Part shown: positions 30,838 to 39,400 of the stretch, piece by piece
Position numbering within the stretch: position 1 is the first letter of the stretch
Layout: every line of letters begins with the position of its first letter
Origin: a virus
Direction: 5' to 3' (one strand)
IMG/VR virus record: IMGVR_UViG_3300025120_000121
Location: 1-44,493 of that record
DNA: 44,493 bases
The notes under the pieces: generated by a model
Database searches by the model: none
Seen by the model: only the letters and a program-made list of their open reading frames with translations
What the model was told of the DNA's origin: nothing
Made by a program: the position numbers and the translations under genes

Positions 30838-33800
30838 ATGGCTGATCCCGGTGGCCCCTACGTTATACCTGAAGAAACGCTTGCCGAAGCTCAATATGAG
30901 TTTACGCAAGGAGAAATGGATAATTTTAGAAAAATTTTTAAAGAAGATTCGTCCGCTATTTTAGCACAATCTTTAACTAGCATAGCTCAAAATATCTCTC
31001 CAGAGTTTAGTTATCGTAAATTAAAAAATGGCAGCTCTCTTTATTTTGATCAAGATTATCATGGAGATGCTTTTAAGGGCAGCCCAACAGAAAGACGTTT
31101 TTCTGACGATGATATTATTTCGTTACTAAGTAACGCGGAAAAAGTAGGTTTTTTTGAAGCAGCTGCAAAAAAAGCTCCTACTGCGGTAGCAACCACCGGA
31201 GCTTTTGGTTACGGTTTTGGAACAGGCGTAAAAGTACAGCAGTATATTCCGCCGGTAAACTTACCAGCTATGGTTTTAAAGAGTGCTATTCCCCCTATTT
31301 TTGGTGCAGCTGCTTCTGTAGCTACAAATATATTTGGTGAAAAAGTTGCAGAACCTGCTTTAGGTTTAGATACAATCGCAACCCCTGACAGCGTTACAAG
31401 AAAACTTATGGGTGAGGTTTTCGCTTATGGTGCTTCTGGTCCGATACTTAACTTTATGGCTAAAGGAAAAGAAATTAATTTAGACGCGGCTAGTTACGTT
31501 TCTTCATTGTTACCATATGCTGCAAAAACTAAACTTGGAGAAATGGTTACAGGCGCAACAGGTTTTATTGAACCAAGTGGACGATACACGCTTCTTGGAG
31601 CAAAATATTTAGGAGCATCCGCTGACGAATTGTCAAGGCTTAAAAAAAATAGAAAGATACCAACAACAGTAAAATTACTTTCTGCTATTGAAAAATTTTA
31701 TAATGGTGTTGGAAAAGATTTAACTAACAAAAGTGTTTCTGGTCAAGTAGCTAATATTTTAGGTGAGGTAGCTTTATCTGGATCAGCTGCTTTAGGAGCG
31801 GGAAGTGCACAAACGGTTATACCTGATTCAAACGCTGCTCAATTTGGAGGAGAGTTTGCAGGTGCAGCCGTACCTGCTGTGTTTGCAAAAAGGTTTGCGG
31901 ATCTTGGTCCTAAATTAGCAAACGTAGTAAAAAATTCGTACACAGCGATTAAAGAACAAGGTATTCTTGCTGCCACAGGAAGAGGTGCAAAAGTTGTTTT
32001 TGGAGAAGCCCAAGAAAAAAGAAAGTTATCGTCTGCTAAGTTTATTTTAAATAAACTTAAAAAAGCAGGATATGACGATGAGCAGATTAATTTAATTATT
32101 GAGGAACTTGATCAAGTCCTCACTCCAGAGGACATGAAAAAATTTGTTGATTTAGAGGGTAATATAATTCAACCTACTGCTGGTTTAATTTCGTCAAACC
32201 CTATAATTAAATCTCTTGAAAATTCTATTGCAACTCGATTGGGTGGTGAATTTGGACAAGATCAATTACAAATGTTTAATAAACTAAATTCTTCTTTAAA
32301 AGCACAAGTAGAATCTTTGGTTTTGTTAGGTGATAGAGAGGCCTTAGATTTAGCAGGTGAATTACAAAAAACACGATTTGAGTTATTGCTGTCAAATGAT
32401 CAAATTGGAGCTATTAACAATATGATGGTAGCTTTAGACCAAGTTAAAAAAACAGACTCTATGTTTGCAGGTGATAACATAGAGTTATCAACAAGATTAA
32501 ATGACGTTATACAAGGTTCTATAGATAAAGCTCGTGAGCTAGAAAGAGAGTTTTGGAATGCAATACCTAACTTTGATTTAGATGTAGATGATTTAAACAG
32601 TTTAGAGTTTATACAATTCTTTAACAGCGGTGCACCTAATACAAAAGAATTTAAAGCAGAGTTTTTAAATAAAAATCCTGTAATAGGTTCTTTTATAAAA
32701 AGAAAATTAAAAGAATTTGGTGTTGTAGATCCTTTAGAAGAAATTGTTACACCCTCTGATACTTTTAAAGTAGATCCTCAAATTAAAAGAGTTGAGGACG
32801 ATATAGAAACACAATTTGGTGAAAAAATAAAAAGTGACTACGATTTAATTTTAAATGCAATAGGTCTTAGAAATGAAAGCGCAGGAGAGTTATTTACAGG
32901 CGTAGGAGGTGTTTTCCCTTCTGGATCAGTACCTCAAAATATTTTAGATATAGCTGATCCTGCCGAAAGAGTTCTTGAAGCTATAAAACTTCAAGAAAAA
33001 AAATTAAAAGGTAGAGCAGGCGATAAGGTAAGATTAAATGAGCTTTTAGAAGTTAAAAAATATGCTTCTAAGTTATCTCAATTAGAGAGAATTAAAAAAC
33101 TAGACAAAACTAAAAAAGAAACTTTTGAAACCGAATTATTAGAAGAAACTCCTGAAGAACCACCTAAAATAACATTTCAAGAATTAAGAGAAGCTAGAAC
33201 TTCTTTATTAAAAAAAGCTAGAACTCTTTTAGCGCAAGGTGACAGAGCTGAAGCAGCTTTTAATTTTAAACTGGCAAGTAAAATATTAAATGATTTAGAT
33301 AATGTAGCTCCGGACGATACTATAGAATATAATAATGCACGAGCTTTTAGTGCCGCTTTTAATGATTTTTTTACAAGAACTTTTGTTGGGGATATTAAAC
33401 AAAAAAGTAAAAACGGCGGGTTTGTTATGATCCCTGAGTTACTAGCTAAAAATTTACAAATGGGCGGAACGGACCCAACCTACATGAGAGTAAAACAAAT
33501 TACGGATGTAGGTAATTTTTTAAGAGATCAAGATATAGAGGGTGCCGAAAACATAAGTAGTACTATTTCGGGCACATTAGAAATGATTTTAAGGAATGCA
33601 AGAAGCAGTGCTTTTGATAAGTCAAAAGTTACAAAATTGCCAAATGGCGAAGAAATAGTAGTTGAAGGTGCTTTTAATCCTCAAAAATTACAAAAATGGT
33701 TAGAAGATAATAAAAAACTGTTAACGCCTGATAATGAAAATAATTATGCTGGTTTTCCTTCTATACAACAAGACATACAAGCAGTAATTGATGGAAACAT

Positions 33801-35004
33801 TTCATACGAAAAAGTTTTAGGAAAAAATAAAAACCGCCTTAAAAAAGCTTTTGAGGCTATGAGCTTTATGCGACTAACAGATGACAGAGAAAGTGCTACA
33901 AGTTTGGTTACTCAAGCCTTGGCCAGTGGAAACAAACATCCGATTAAGTCGTTAAAACAGTTACGAAACATAGCTAGAGGTGCTAGGGGTCCAAATGGAG
34001 AAAGGTCCGAAGCAGCTGTATCAGAAGCTATGTCCGGTCTTCGTTCATCTATTTTAGAATATGCAATGGAAAAAGCATCAGCGGGAGCGGGACGGGGTAA
34101 GTTTGACGCAAGTAAAATGAAAGCTATTTTGTTTGAAAGTTTACCTAATGCGGTATTACCTCCTAAATCTGGAACCTTTAAAACGGCAGGTGAGTTTATC
34201 ACAGGACCAAAAATTGGTGCAAAAACTACTTTATCTGAGCAAATGGTTCAGTTGGGAATTTCCACCTCTGACGAGATAAATAACGTAAGAAATGCTTTAA
34301 ATGAAATAGAAAAATTACAAATAACGGCAGCTTCTCCCGGTGGTTTAGCGGATCTTACAAATGACCCAAATGCTTTATTTGATTTTTATTTAAGAATAGC
34401 TGGTTCAGCGGTGGGTACAAGATTACAAAAATTAGTTGTTCCCGGAGGCACAGGAGCGGGTTCTTTGGTCGCAGCAGGAGCGGGTTCAAAATTTTTTAGA
34501 GAGTTTTGGAACGCTAATATGCCAAGCAATCTTGAAATGGATGTTATGGCTCAGCTGATGAAAGATCCTCAAATGTTAGCTTTAATGTTAAAAAAAGCAA
34601 AAGATCCTGCAAAAGCTAAACCAATTATTACTGCAATAAAACAGCTTATGGTAGAGGTTGGTCTTATTCCAGCCAAAGTATCTACAAGGTTTGCTCCGGC
34701 TGAAATAAGCGATACTTTACAAAAAGAAGATTTAGATAAATCTTTAGAAGAGTCTGAAATATTACCAAAGGAATTTTATAAAAGAATTACAGGAGAGGGA
34801 GCTTTGGATGTTTCTTCTTTAAACAAACCACCACCACCTGAAATGATTAGTCCGTCTTTAGCATCTGCTTCACCTATACAACCAATAACGGGTCTAGGCG
34901 CAAACCAAAACCAAAGGTCCAAGCTCGCCGCAGCTTTTCCTTTTGATATTACATCCGATATTGACCGCATGAAAAAAGCGGGTATCGGATCACTTATGGG
35001 ATAA
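30838..35004 (+). CDS. Giant internal virion/ejection protein (1388 aa)
   Basis: The largest gene in the window. It has two hydrophobic Ala/Gly-rich areas (about residues 108-165 with TTGAFGYGFGTGVKVQQYIP, and about 305-350 with SAALGAGSAQTVIPDSN...GAAVPAVFAKRF), then a long charged helical body and a C-terminal region with VGTRLQKLVVPGGTGAG and an amphipathic helix MAQLMKDPQMLALMLKK. No transglycosylase or other catalytic motif is visible. Size, two membrane-like zones and helical body suggest the large ejection protein that forms a path through the host envelope (T7 gp16 role by analogy). GGAAAG precedes its start. Confidence 0.65.
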   Translation: MADPGGPYVIPEETLAEAQYEFTQGEMDNFRKIFKEDSSAILAQSLTSIAQNISPEFSYRKLKNGSSLYFDQDYHGDAFKGSPTERRFSDDDIISLLSNAEKVGFFEAAAKKAPTAVATTGAFGYGFGTGVKVQQYIPPVNLPAMVLKSAIPPIFGAAASVATNIFGEKVAEPALGLDTIATPDSVTRKLMGEVFAYGASGPILNFMAKGKEINLDAASYVSSLLPYAAKTKLGEMVTGATGFIEPSGRYTLLGAKYLGASADELSRLKKNRKIPTTVKLLSAIEKFYNGVGKDLTNKSVSGQVANILGEVALSGSAALGAGSAQTVIPDSNAAQFGGEFAGAAVPAVFAKRFADLGPKLANVVKNSYTAIKEQGILAATGRGAKVVFGEAQEKRKLSSAKFILNKLKKAGYDDEQINLIIEELDQVLTPEDMKKFVDLEGNIIQPTAGLISSNPIIKSLENSIATRLGGEFGQDQLQMFNKLNSSLKAQVESLVLLGDREALDLAGELQKTRFELLLSNDQIGAINNMMVALDQVKKTDSMFAGDNIELSTRLNDVIQGSIDKARELEREFWNAIPNFDLDVDDLNSLEFIQFFNSGAPNTKEFKAEFLNKNPVIGSFIKRKLKEFGVVDPLEEIVTPSDTFKVDPQIKRVEDDIETQFGEKIKSDYDLILNAIGLRNESAGELFTGVGGVFPSGSVPQNILDIADPAERVLEAIKLQEKKLKGRAGDKVRLNELLEVKKYASKLSQLERIKKLDKTKKETFETELLEETPEEPPKITFQELREARTSLLKKARTLLAQGDRAEAAFNFKLASKILNDLDNVAPDDTIEYNNARAFSAAFNDFFTRTFVGDIKQKSKNGGFVMIPELLAKNLQMGGTDPTYMRVKQITDVGNFLRDQDIEGAENISSTISGTLEMILRNARSSAFDKSKVTKLPNGEEIVVEGAFNPQKLQKWLEDNKKLLTPDNENNYAGFPSIQQDIQAVIDGNISYEKVLGKNKNRLKKAFEAMSFMRLTDDRESATSLVTQALASGNKHPIKSLKQLRNIARGARGPNGERSEAAVSEAMSGLRSSILEYAMEKASAGAGRGKFDASKMKAILFESLPNAVLPPKSGTFKTAGEFITGPKIGAKTTLSEQMVQLGISTSDEINNVRNALNEIEKLQITAASPGGLADLTNDPNALFDFYLRIAGSAVGTRLQKLVVPGGTGAGSLVAAGAGSKFFREFWNANMPSNLEMDVMAQLMKDPQMLALMLKKAKDPAKAKPIITAIKQLMVEVGLIPAKVSTRFAPAEISDTLQKEDLDKSLEESEILPKEFYKRITGEGALDVSSLNKPPPPEMISPSLASASPIQPITGLGANQNQRSKLAAAFPFDITSDIDRMKKAGIGSLMG

Positions 35005-35006
35005 TT

Positions 35007-35537
35007 ATGAAAGAAAACTTTGATGAATCTTTAAAAATGTTACTTGTGCACGAAGGAGGTTGGAGCTCACATCCAAAAGATCCTGGCGGCAGCACAATGA
35101 AAGGAGTGACCAAGAAAGTATATGAAGAATACTTGGGTCGAGCCTGTACTGACGAAGACCTTAGAAACATAGAAGATGAAGAGATTGCAGATATATACAA
35201 GAAGCGTTATTGGGACAAAATAAAAGGTGATGATTTACCAGACGGCGTTGATTGGGCTGTGTTTGATTGGGCTGTAAACAGCGGACCTTCAAGAGCAGCC
35301 AAAGCTTTACAACGCTGTGTAGGCGCAACAGTTGACGGGGTCATCGGGCCAAAGACCGTGGGTCACGTAACAGATATACCGGCAGAGAAGACAGTTGAAT
35401 TTCTTGCATCTGAGCGAGAAAAGTTTTATCGTTCCCTTAATACCTTTGATACTTTTGGCAAAGGTTGGTTAAGACGTAACGAAGAAACCAGAGAAAAGGC
35501 AGTTGAAATGGCTATAAAGGAAAAAGACAATGGCTGA
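35007..35537 (+). CDS. Endolysin, GH108-type N-acetylmuramidase
   Basis: A 176-aa protein. The N-terminal catalytic domain has HEGGWSSHPKDPGGSTMKGV (residues 15-34) with the candidate catalytic Glu at E16, and YKKRYWDKI (about 65-73). The C-terminal peptidoglycan-binding part has VFDWAVNSGPSRAAKALQRC followed by VDGVIGPKT. This order (EGG ... DPGG-T--GVT ... Y--YW ... NSG...AAK-LQ...DG-IGP-T) is that of the glycosyl hydrolase 108 / PG_binding_3 proteins. It would cut cell-wall glycan for lysis. No signal peptide, so a holin is required. It overlaps the next gene by 8 bases. Confidence 0.9.
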   Translation: MKENFDESLKMLLVHEGGWSSHPKDPGGSTMKGVTKKVYEEYLGRACTDEDLRNIEDEEIADIYKKRYWDKIKGDDLPDGVDWAVFDWAVNSGPSRAAKALQRCVGATVDGVIGPKTVGHVTDIPAEKTVEFLASEREKFYRSLNTFDTFGKGWLRRNEETREKAVEMAIKEKDNG

Positions 35538-36081
35538 ATTTGATGGAGTAAATGTTCCCGAAGGTATTGCCTCTCTTTTGCGTGAAGATAAAGAAAGAGA
35601 GAAGAGATTTAACACAGATCCAGATTTTCCGGTAGAAACCAATCGTGCAATGATTTTGTATAACGACAAAGGCGAAGGAACTTTTGTAAAGGGTGAAAGT
35701 CAAATATTAGAAGCTATAAAAAATGGTTATTTTTACACCGCGTCTACCGTTCCAGATGTAACTCCAACAAAAGATTTTGGAGAAAAAATTTACGAAAGTG
35801 GTTTTTTTGAACGCCCTATAAAAAATATGGCAGAAGCCATGGAACAAACTAAAAATGAAGAAAGAAGCAGGGCTATGAATTTTGAAAACTATGATCCTGT
35901 TGTTGGCAGTGCAAGCGGTTATGAATTTTTTAATGCTCCACGATATTTAACCCGACCTTCAAATATCTTTGAAACAATTGGTCCCATGGATACAGTTAGA
36001 CGATATAACCCTGAAAAAGATGAAATGCTACCAAAATCAAGACCTACCATGGCTGAAATATTAATGGAACAAGGAGAATAA
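35530..36081 (+). CDS. Unknown protein with one copy of the virion repeat
   Basis: A 183-aa protein. Residues 41-76 (MILYNDKGEGTFVKGESQ, then ILEAIKNGYFYTASTVPD) repeat the strand-NxxG-helix-GY/F pattern found seven times in the 992-aa virion protein. The rest is polar, with a C-terminal motif PKSRPTMAEILMEQGE that has a counterpart in the next gene. I know no family. It follows the muramidase with an 8-base overlap. A virion association through the shared repeat is inferred. Confidence 0.75.
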   Translation: MAEFDGVNVPEGIASLLREDKEREKRFNTDPDFPVETNRAMILYNDKGEGTFVKGESQILEAIKNGYFYTASTVPDVTPTKDFGEKIYESGFFERPIKNMAEAMEQTKNEERSRAMNFENYDPVVGSASGYEFFNAPRYLTRPSNIFETIGPMDTVRRYNPEKDEMLPKSRPTMAEILMEQGE

Positions 36082-36082
36082 A

Positions 36083-36532
36083 ATGGCTGAAGGAATTATG
36101 GAATTAATAGACTCAATGCCGGATGAAGGACCACCAGCAGATGCGGGTGATACAAGCAGTCCTAATTTTGGTCAAGGCATGTCCATACCGCAAATGTATG
36201 AAATACTTGAACCTTTAGCAAGAATGATTGCTGAACAAACGGGTGAGGATGTACAATCTATATTACAGGAAATGATTACGGACCCTACCGCTATTGGCAG
36301 AGCTAAAAGTATGTTAGGAATGGATGAAACAACACCTTTTCCAAATAACATTAGAGAGCCTATGCAAACACCACAAACACAAGGCATACCCTCAACTGTT
36401 TTTGAAAATATGAGCCCTGCTCAACAAAGTAAAATTTTAGGAATGGGTGATACTATTACTAATATAGATTTACCTCAAGGAAGACCCACCATGTCTGAAA
36501 GGTTGCTTTCACAAATGTCTTTGAAGGATTAG
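36083..36532 (+). CDS. Unknown protein with shared C-terminal motif
   Basis: A 149-aa protein with an acidic, Pro/Gly-rich N-terminus (PDEGPPADAGDTSSPNF), an amphipathic helix (YEILEPLARMIAEQTGEDVQ, about residues 39-58) and a C-terminal LPQGRPTMSERLLSQMS. The end is like the one of the previous gene (RPTM[A/S]E-x-L-x-x-Q), suggesting a common peptide-binding partner. No catalytic residues recognised. A good AAGGAGAATAAA site lies directly upstream. Confidence 0.7.
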   Translation: MAEGIMELIDSMPDEGPPADAGDTSSPNFGQGMSIPQMYEILEPLARMIAEQTGEDVQSILQEMITDPTAIGRAKSMLGMDETTPFPNNIREPMQTPQTQGIPSTVFENMSPAQQSKILGMGDTITNIDLPQGRPTMSERLLSQMSLKD

Positions 36533-36535
36533 TAA

Positions 36536-37321
36536 ATGCCCGTAACAATTAGTGGTGGTAAATTTGGTTCTACATTAAGCTCAGATCCCGATGCACAGAA
36601 GACACAAGTAAATCAAGCTAAAAAAGATTTAGATGATTTACAAAGACAAATAGCCGCCGGAGAACTTAGAAAAGGTTCTAAAGATGTTATGAAAGAGCTT
36701 AACCGTCTTGAAAAGATGGGCATTGCTACTTTTGGAACAGGCCTACGCGGTTTAGACACAGCGGGTAGCGGTGATAAACCCTACACAAGACAGCAGTACC
36801 AACGTCTTATTAATGCTTTGTACGATCCATCACAAAGAGATTTTGATCAAGATACTATCTATCCTAATGAATTTGCCGCAACTCAACAAAAATTAACCGC
36901 AGCGGATTATGAAGACTATGTTCAAGGACGCGAAGAACGCTTAAAAGATAGTTTGTTGGGTAAAGGTATTGGAGCGTTACAAGGAATGTTTAATCCTATT
37001 GGTTCGGGTATTAAAGCTGCACAAGACTATTTAGGTGGCATCATGCCTTTTCTTCAAAGACAAAATCCCGCCTACTATAGTTATTTGCAAAAAGGTTTAG
37101 CTCCACAAAATGACCAACAAATACCACTTATGCTTGCCGGTATAGGATCACTGCCTGTTAATCAAACAGAACCTGTAGACAGTTCTACTGTCATGTCAGA
37201 CTTTGCATTAACACCCAATGAGGTTGCCTTTAACAACCCAACTGTAGCCGGCTCCGATATAATTAATTCTAATCAGTTATATCCAATGTTAAACTATCCA
37301 ACTTTCAATACTCTCTCCTAA
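36536..37321 (+). CDS. Unknown protein at the end of the rightward late block
   Basis: A 261-aa protein. Residues 25-60 are a charged coiled-coil-like helix (QVNQAKKDLDDLQRQIAAGE). The middle has RQQYQRLINALYDPSQRDFD and a Gly/Ala-containing amphipathic part (KGIGALQGMFNPIGSGIKAA, about 143-162), and the C-terminus is Asn/Pro/Thr-rich. No recognised family. Its last 33 bases overlap, on the opposite strand, the end of the SNF2-type helicase gene. It is the final gene of the late transcript visible here; no terminator was seen after it. Confidence 0.7.
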   Translation: MPVTISGGKFGSTLSSDPDAQKTQVNQAKKDLDDLQRQIAAGELRKGSKDVMKELNRLEKMGIATFGTGLRGLDTAGSGDKPYTRQQYQRLINALYDPSQRDFDQDTIYPNEFAATQQKLTAADYEDYVQGREERLKDSLLGKGIGALQGMFNPIGSGIKAAQDYLGGIMPFLQRQNPAYYSYLQKGLAPQNDQQIPLMLAGIGSLPVNQTEPVDSSTVMSDFALTPNEVAFNNPTVAGSDIINSNQLYPMLNYPTFNTLS

Positions 37322-38725
37322 CACCTGACCTGCAATATCAATCTTGTCGCGTAAAGCATTGATTATCTTCTCATCTATAGTGCCAGGTGATATCAGATCA
37401 ATATATGTTACTTTCTTTTTCTGTCCGATACGATGCGCCCTGTCTTCGCTTTGCAATCGTATTTCTAGATCATAACTGTTAGAATAGTAAATCACGGTGC
37501 TCGCGGCTGTGAGCGTTAAGCCAAAACCACCTGTACGCGGTTGACCAATAAAAAACCGTGTTGTTTCGTCTTCCTGAAAGTTCTTAACAATTTGCTGTCG
37601 TTCTTCCTGTGGCGTCTGACCATAATAGGTAATCACACTTTCTTCTCCAAACTCTTTGGCTAACGCATCACGGATCGCGGTTATGTCATGTACAAAAGAA
37701 GCCCATATAATAACTTTGCCACTTGTTTCATTTAGTATGTCAACCAGTTCTGTTATACGATTAGAACTTATACTGCGGATTGTTTCATCATCATCCTTGA
37801 TAAACCCGCAACATATCTGCTGTAGACGCATAATCTGTGTAAGCACACTAGATGTAGTAGACAGCATGCCATCCTGAAATAACGTCAGGGCAAGTTTTTT
37901 CATCTCGCCATAATGTTTTTTCTGATCATCTGTCAAAGGTACATTACGTCTTACAAATATTTTATCTGGTAAATCAAGACAATCCTTCTTCAGTACACGA
38001 CTACTAAATGCTTCTATCTTTTCATTGAGCTCATCTAATCTCTGGTAACCGGCTATCTCCTGAAAAGATCGATGCCCCATTGTTCTACGTTTGACCACGG
38101 CATACCGGCCTTGAAAGGCATAGTAACTAGCAAAACCAAGTAACTTGTCTGACAGAAAAGCAACTTGAGAAAACAAATCCATAGGTGACTTTGTAACAGG
38201 AGATCCTGTCAGGATACGTTTATAGCTACAAAGCTGACCCAAACTAACAACATTCCTTGTACGCAGGGCCTTTCTATTCTTAATTGTTGTCGATTCGTCT
38301 ACCACCATCATGCTATTCGGAAATTTACGAAACAGCCATTTAGCCGTCTCAGAGCCCTTTATTGTAGATAAAGCTTCTATGTTCATTACAAACAGTTTTA
38401 GGTGCCCTGTAGCCTCCACAAAGTCCAAGAACTCTTTCTTGTAAGTCTGTGTAATGTTAGATTGCCAACGCAACACGATGTTTTTTATATGGTCTGGTAA
38501 ATGCTGTGGTATTTCTTTATACACCCAGTTATCGTAAACACCTTTAGGTGCTATAATAAAAGCAGCTTCTATCTTTTCAGTTTGATACAGGTGACCAATG
38601 GTATCGATTGCAACCTTTGTTTTGCCTGTTCCCATCTCCATAAACAGTGCAAAGTTTTGTTTGTCTTTTGACTGGTTAAAAACTTTTAATTGGTGGTCGT
38701 ATGGTTTTGTTTTAAATTTATACAT
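37289..38725 (-). CDS. SNF2/DEAD-type superfamily 2 helicase
   Basis: A 478-aa protein, the only confident gene on the minus strand. Motif I is MEMGTGKT (residues 29-36), motif II DEST (143-146) and motif III LTGSPVTKSP (172-181). The C-terminal half has GGFGLTLTAASTVIYYSNSY and QSEDRAHRIGQ (motifs V-VI), ending in a SPGTIDEKI segment. These are the marks of SNF2/RapA-like ATPases that move on double-stranded DNA. Phage copies are usually grouped with replication. It is transcribed leftward, opposite to and head-to-head with the replication genes starting at 38822. Ribosome binding site is weak (AAAGAGA). Confidence 0.92.
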   Translation of the reverse strand: MYKFKTKPYDHQLKVFNQSKDKQNFALFMEMGTGKTKVAIDTIGHLYQTEKIEAAFIIAPKGVYDNWVYKEIPQHLPDHIKNIVLRWQSNITQTYKKEFLDFVEATGHLKLFVMNIEALSTIKGSETAKWLFRKFPNSMMVVDESTTIKNRKALRTRNVVSLGQLCSYKRILTGSPVTKSPMDLFSQVAFLSDKLLGFASYYAFQGRYAVVKRRTMGHRSFQEIAGYQRLDELNEKIEAFSSRVLKKDCLDLPDKIFVRRNVPLTDDQKKHYGEMKKLALTLFQDGMLSTTSSVLTQIMRLQQICCGFIKDDDETIRSISSNRITELVDILNETSGKVIIWASFVHDITAIRDALAKEFGEESVITYYGQTPQEERQQIVKNFQEDETTRFFIGQPRTGGFGLTLTAASTVIYYSNSYDLEIRLQSEDRAHRIGQKKKVTYIDLISPGTIDEKIINALRDKIDIAGQVLGESIESWIV

Positions 38726-38743
38726 TTTTTTTCTCTTTAGTTC

Positions 38744-38771
38744 TTGACAATGCGATTGTATAGGATTAAAT
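38744..38771 (+). promoter_or_regulatory. Rightward sigma-70-like promoter for the replication genes
   Basis: A perfect -35 TTGACA at 38744-38749 is followed after 16 bp by TTAAAT (38766-38771). The second box matches the -10 consensus at only 4 of 6 positions. It lies in the intergenic region before the first rightward replication gene; the start would fall near 38778, with GGAGG at 38811-38815 as ribosome binding site. Confidence 0.5.
38747..38759. promoter_or_regulatory. 13-bp perfect dyad (operator-like)
   Basis: ACAAT-GCG-ATTGT forms a 5+3+5 perfect inverted repeat. It overlaps the -35 of the rightward promoter and the -10 of the leftward promoter, a position where a bound dimer would block both. 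No repressor gene is seen in the window. Confidence 0.45.
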
Positions 38772-38783
38772 AAGAAAAATCAA
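38755..38783 (-). promoter_or_regulatory. Leftward sigma-70-like promoter for the SNF2 gene
   Basis: On the minus strand, TTGATT (38783-38778) is followed, after 17 bp, by TACAAT (38760-38755), a 5 of 6 match to the -10 consensus. Transcription would start near 38748, about 22 bases before the helicase start codon. Its elements interlock with those of the rightward promoter. Confidence 0.5.
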
Positions 38784-38821
38784 GAGTAGAAATACTTTTT
38801 AACAACGGACGGAGGACCACG

Positions 38822-39400
38822 ATGCAAGATGATATAGCATCCCTTATGGAAAGCGATGTTGCTGAAAAAGCTTCCTCATCTCTAATTGTTGGAGATGTGC
38901 AACTCAAACAGGCCGCAAATCTTGCGGCTTTGATTAAAACTGAATCAGAACATGTAAAGGTTTTAGAAGAAAACTTAAAAGAGTGTAAGAAGAACCTTAT
39001 GAAGTTAACCGATGAGGACTTACCTCAACTTCTAACCGAACTTGGTATGTCCAGTTTTAAGATGGCTGATGGTTCATCAGTCGAGATCAAGAAAACGTAT
39101 GGAGCTTCCATTCCTGTAGATAATCGGATACAGGCTTTTCAATGGTTACGCGATAATGGCTTTGGCGATATTGTCAAAAATGTTGTTGCCTGTAACTTTG
39201 GCATGGGTGAAGACAACCAAGCAGATAGTTTTTTTGAGATGGCAAAAGACAAAGGTTTTGTGCCAGATAAGAAGACTGAGGTTCATTCCTCAACACTTCG
39301 GGCTTTTGTAAAAGAGCGTGTAGAAAATGGAGACGAGTTCCCAATGGATTTATTTGGGGCTTTTATCGGTCAACGAGCTGTAATTAAAGGAGGAAAATAA
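38822..39400 (+). CDS. First rightward replication-region protein, unknown
   Basis: A 192-aa protein. Residues 25-70 form a long helix with coiled-coil character (AALIKTESEHVKVLEENLKE, then CKKNLMKLTDEDLPQLLTEL). The C-terminal part is mixed alpha/beta, with VEIKKTYGASIPVDNRIQAF and QWLRDNGFGDIVKNVV (about residues 94-130), ending AFIGQRAVIKGGK. The end is a pattern I have met in early-region proteins of marine phages. No function is established; being first after the switch-like promoter and next to a candidate ssDNA-binding protein suggests a replication or recombination accessory. GGAGG is 6 bases before the start. Confidence 0.75.
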   Translation: MQDDIASLMESDVAEKASSSLIVGDVQLKQAANLAALIKTESEHVKVLEENLKECKKNLMKLTDEDLPQLLTELGMSSFKMADGSSVEIKKTYGASIPVDNRIQAFQWLRDNGFGDIVKNVVACNFGMGEDNQADSFFEMAKDKGFVPDKKTEVHSSTLRAFVKERVENGDEFPMDLFGAFIGQRAVIKGGK

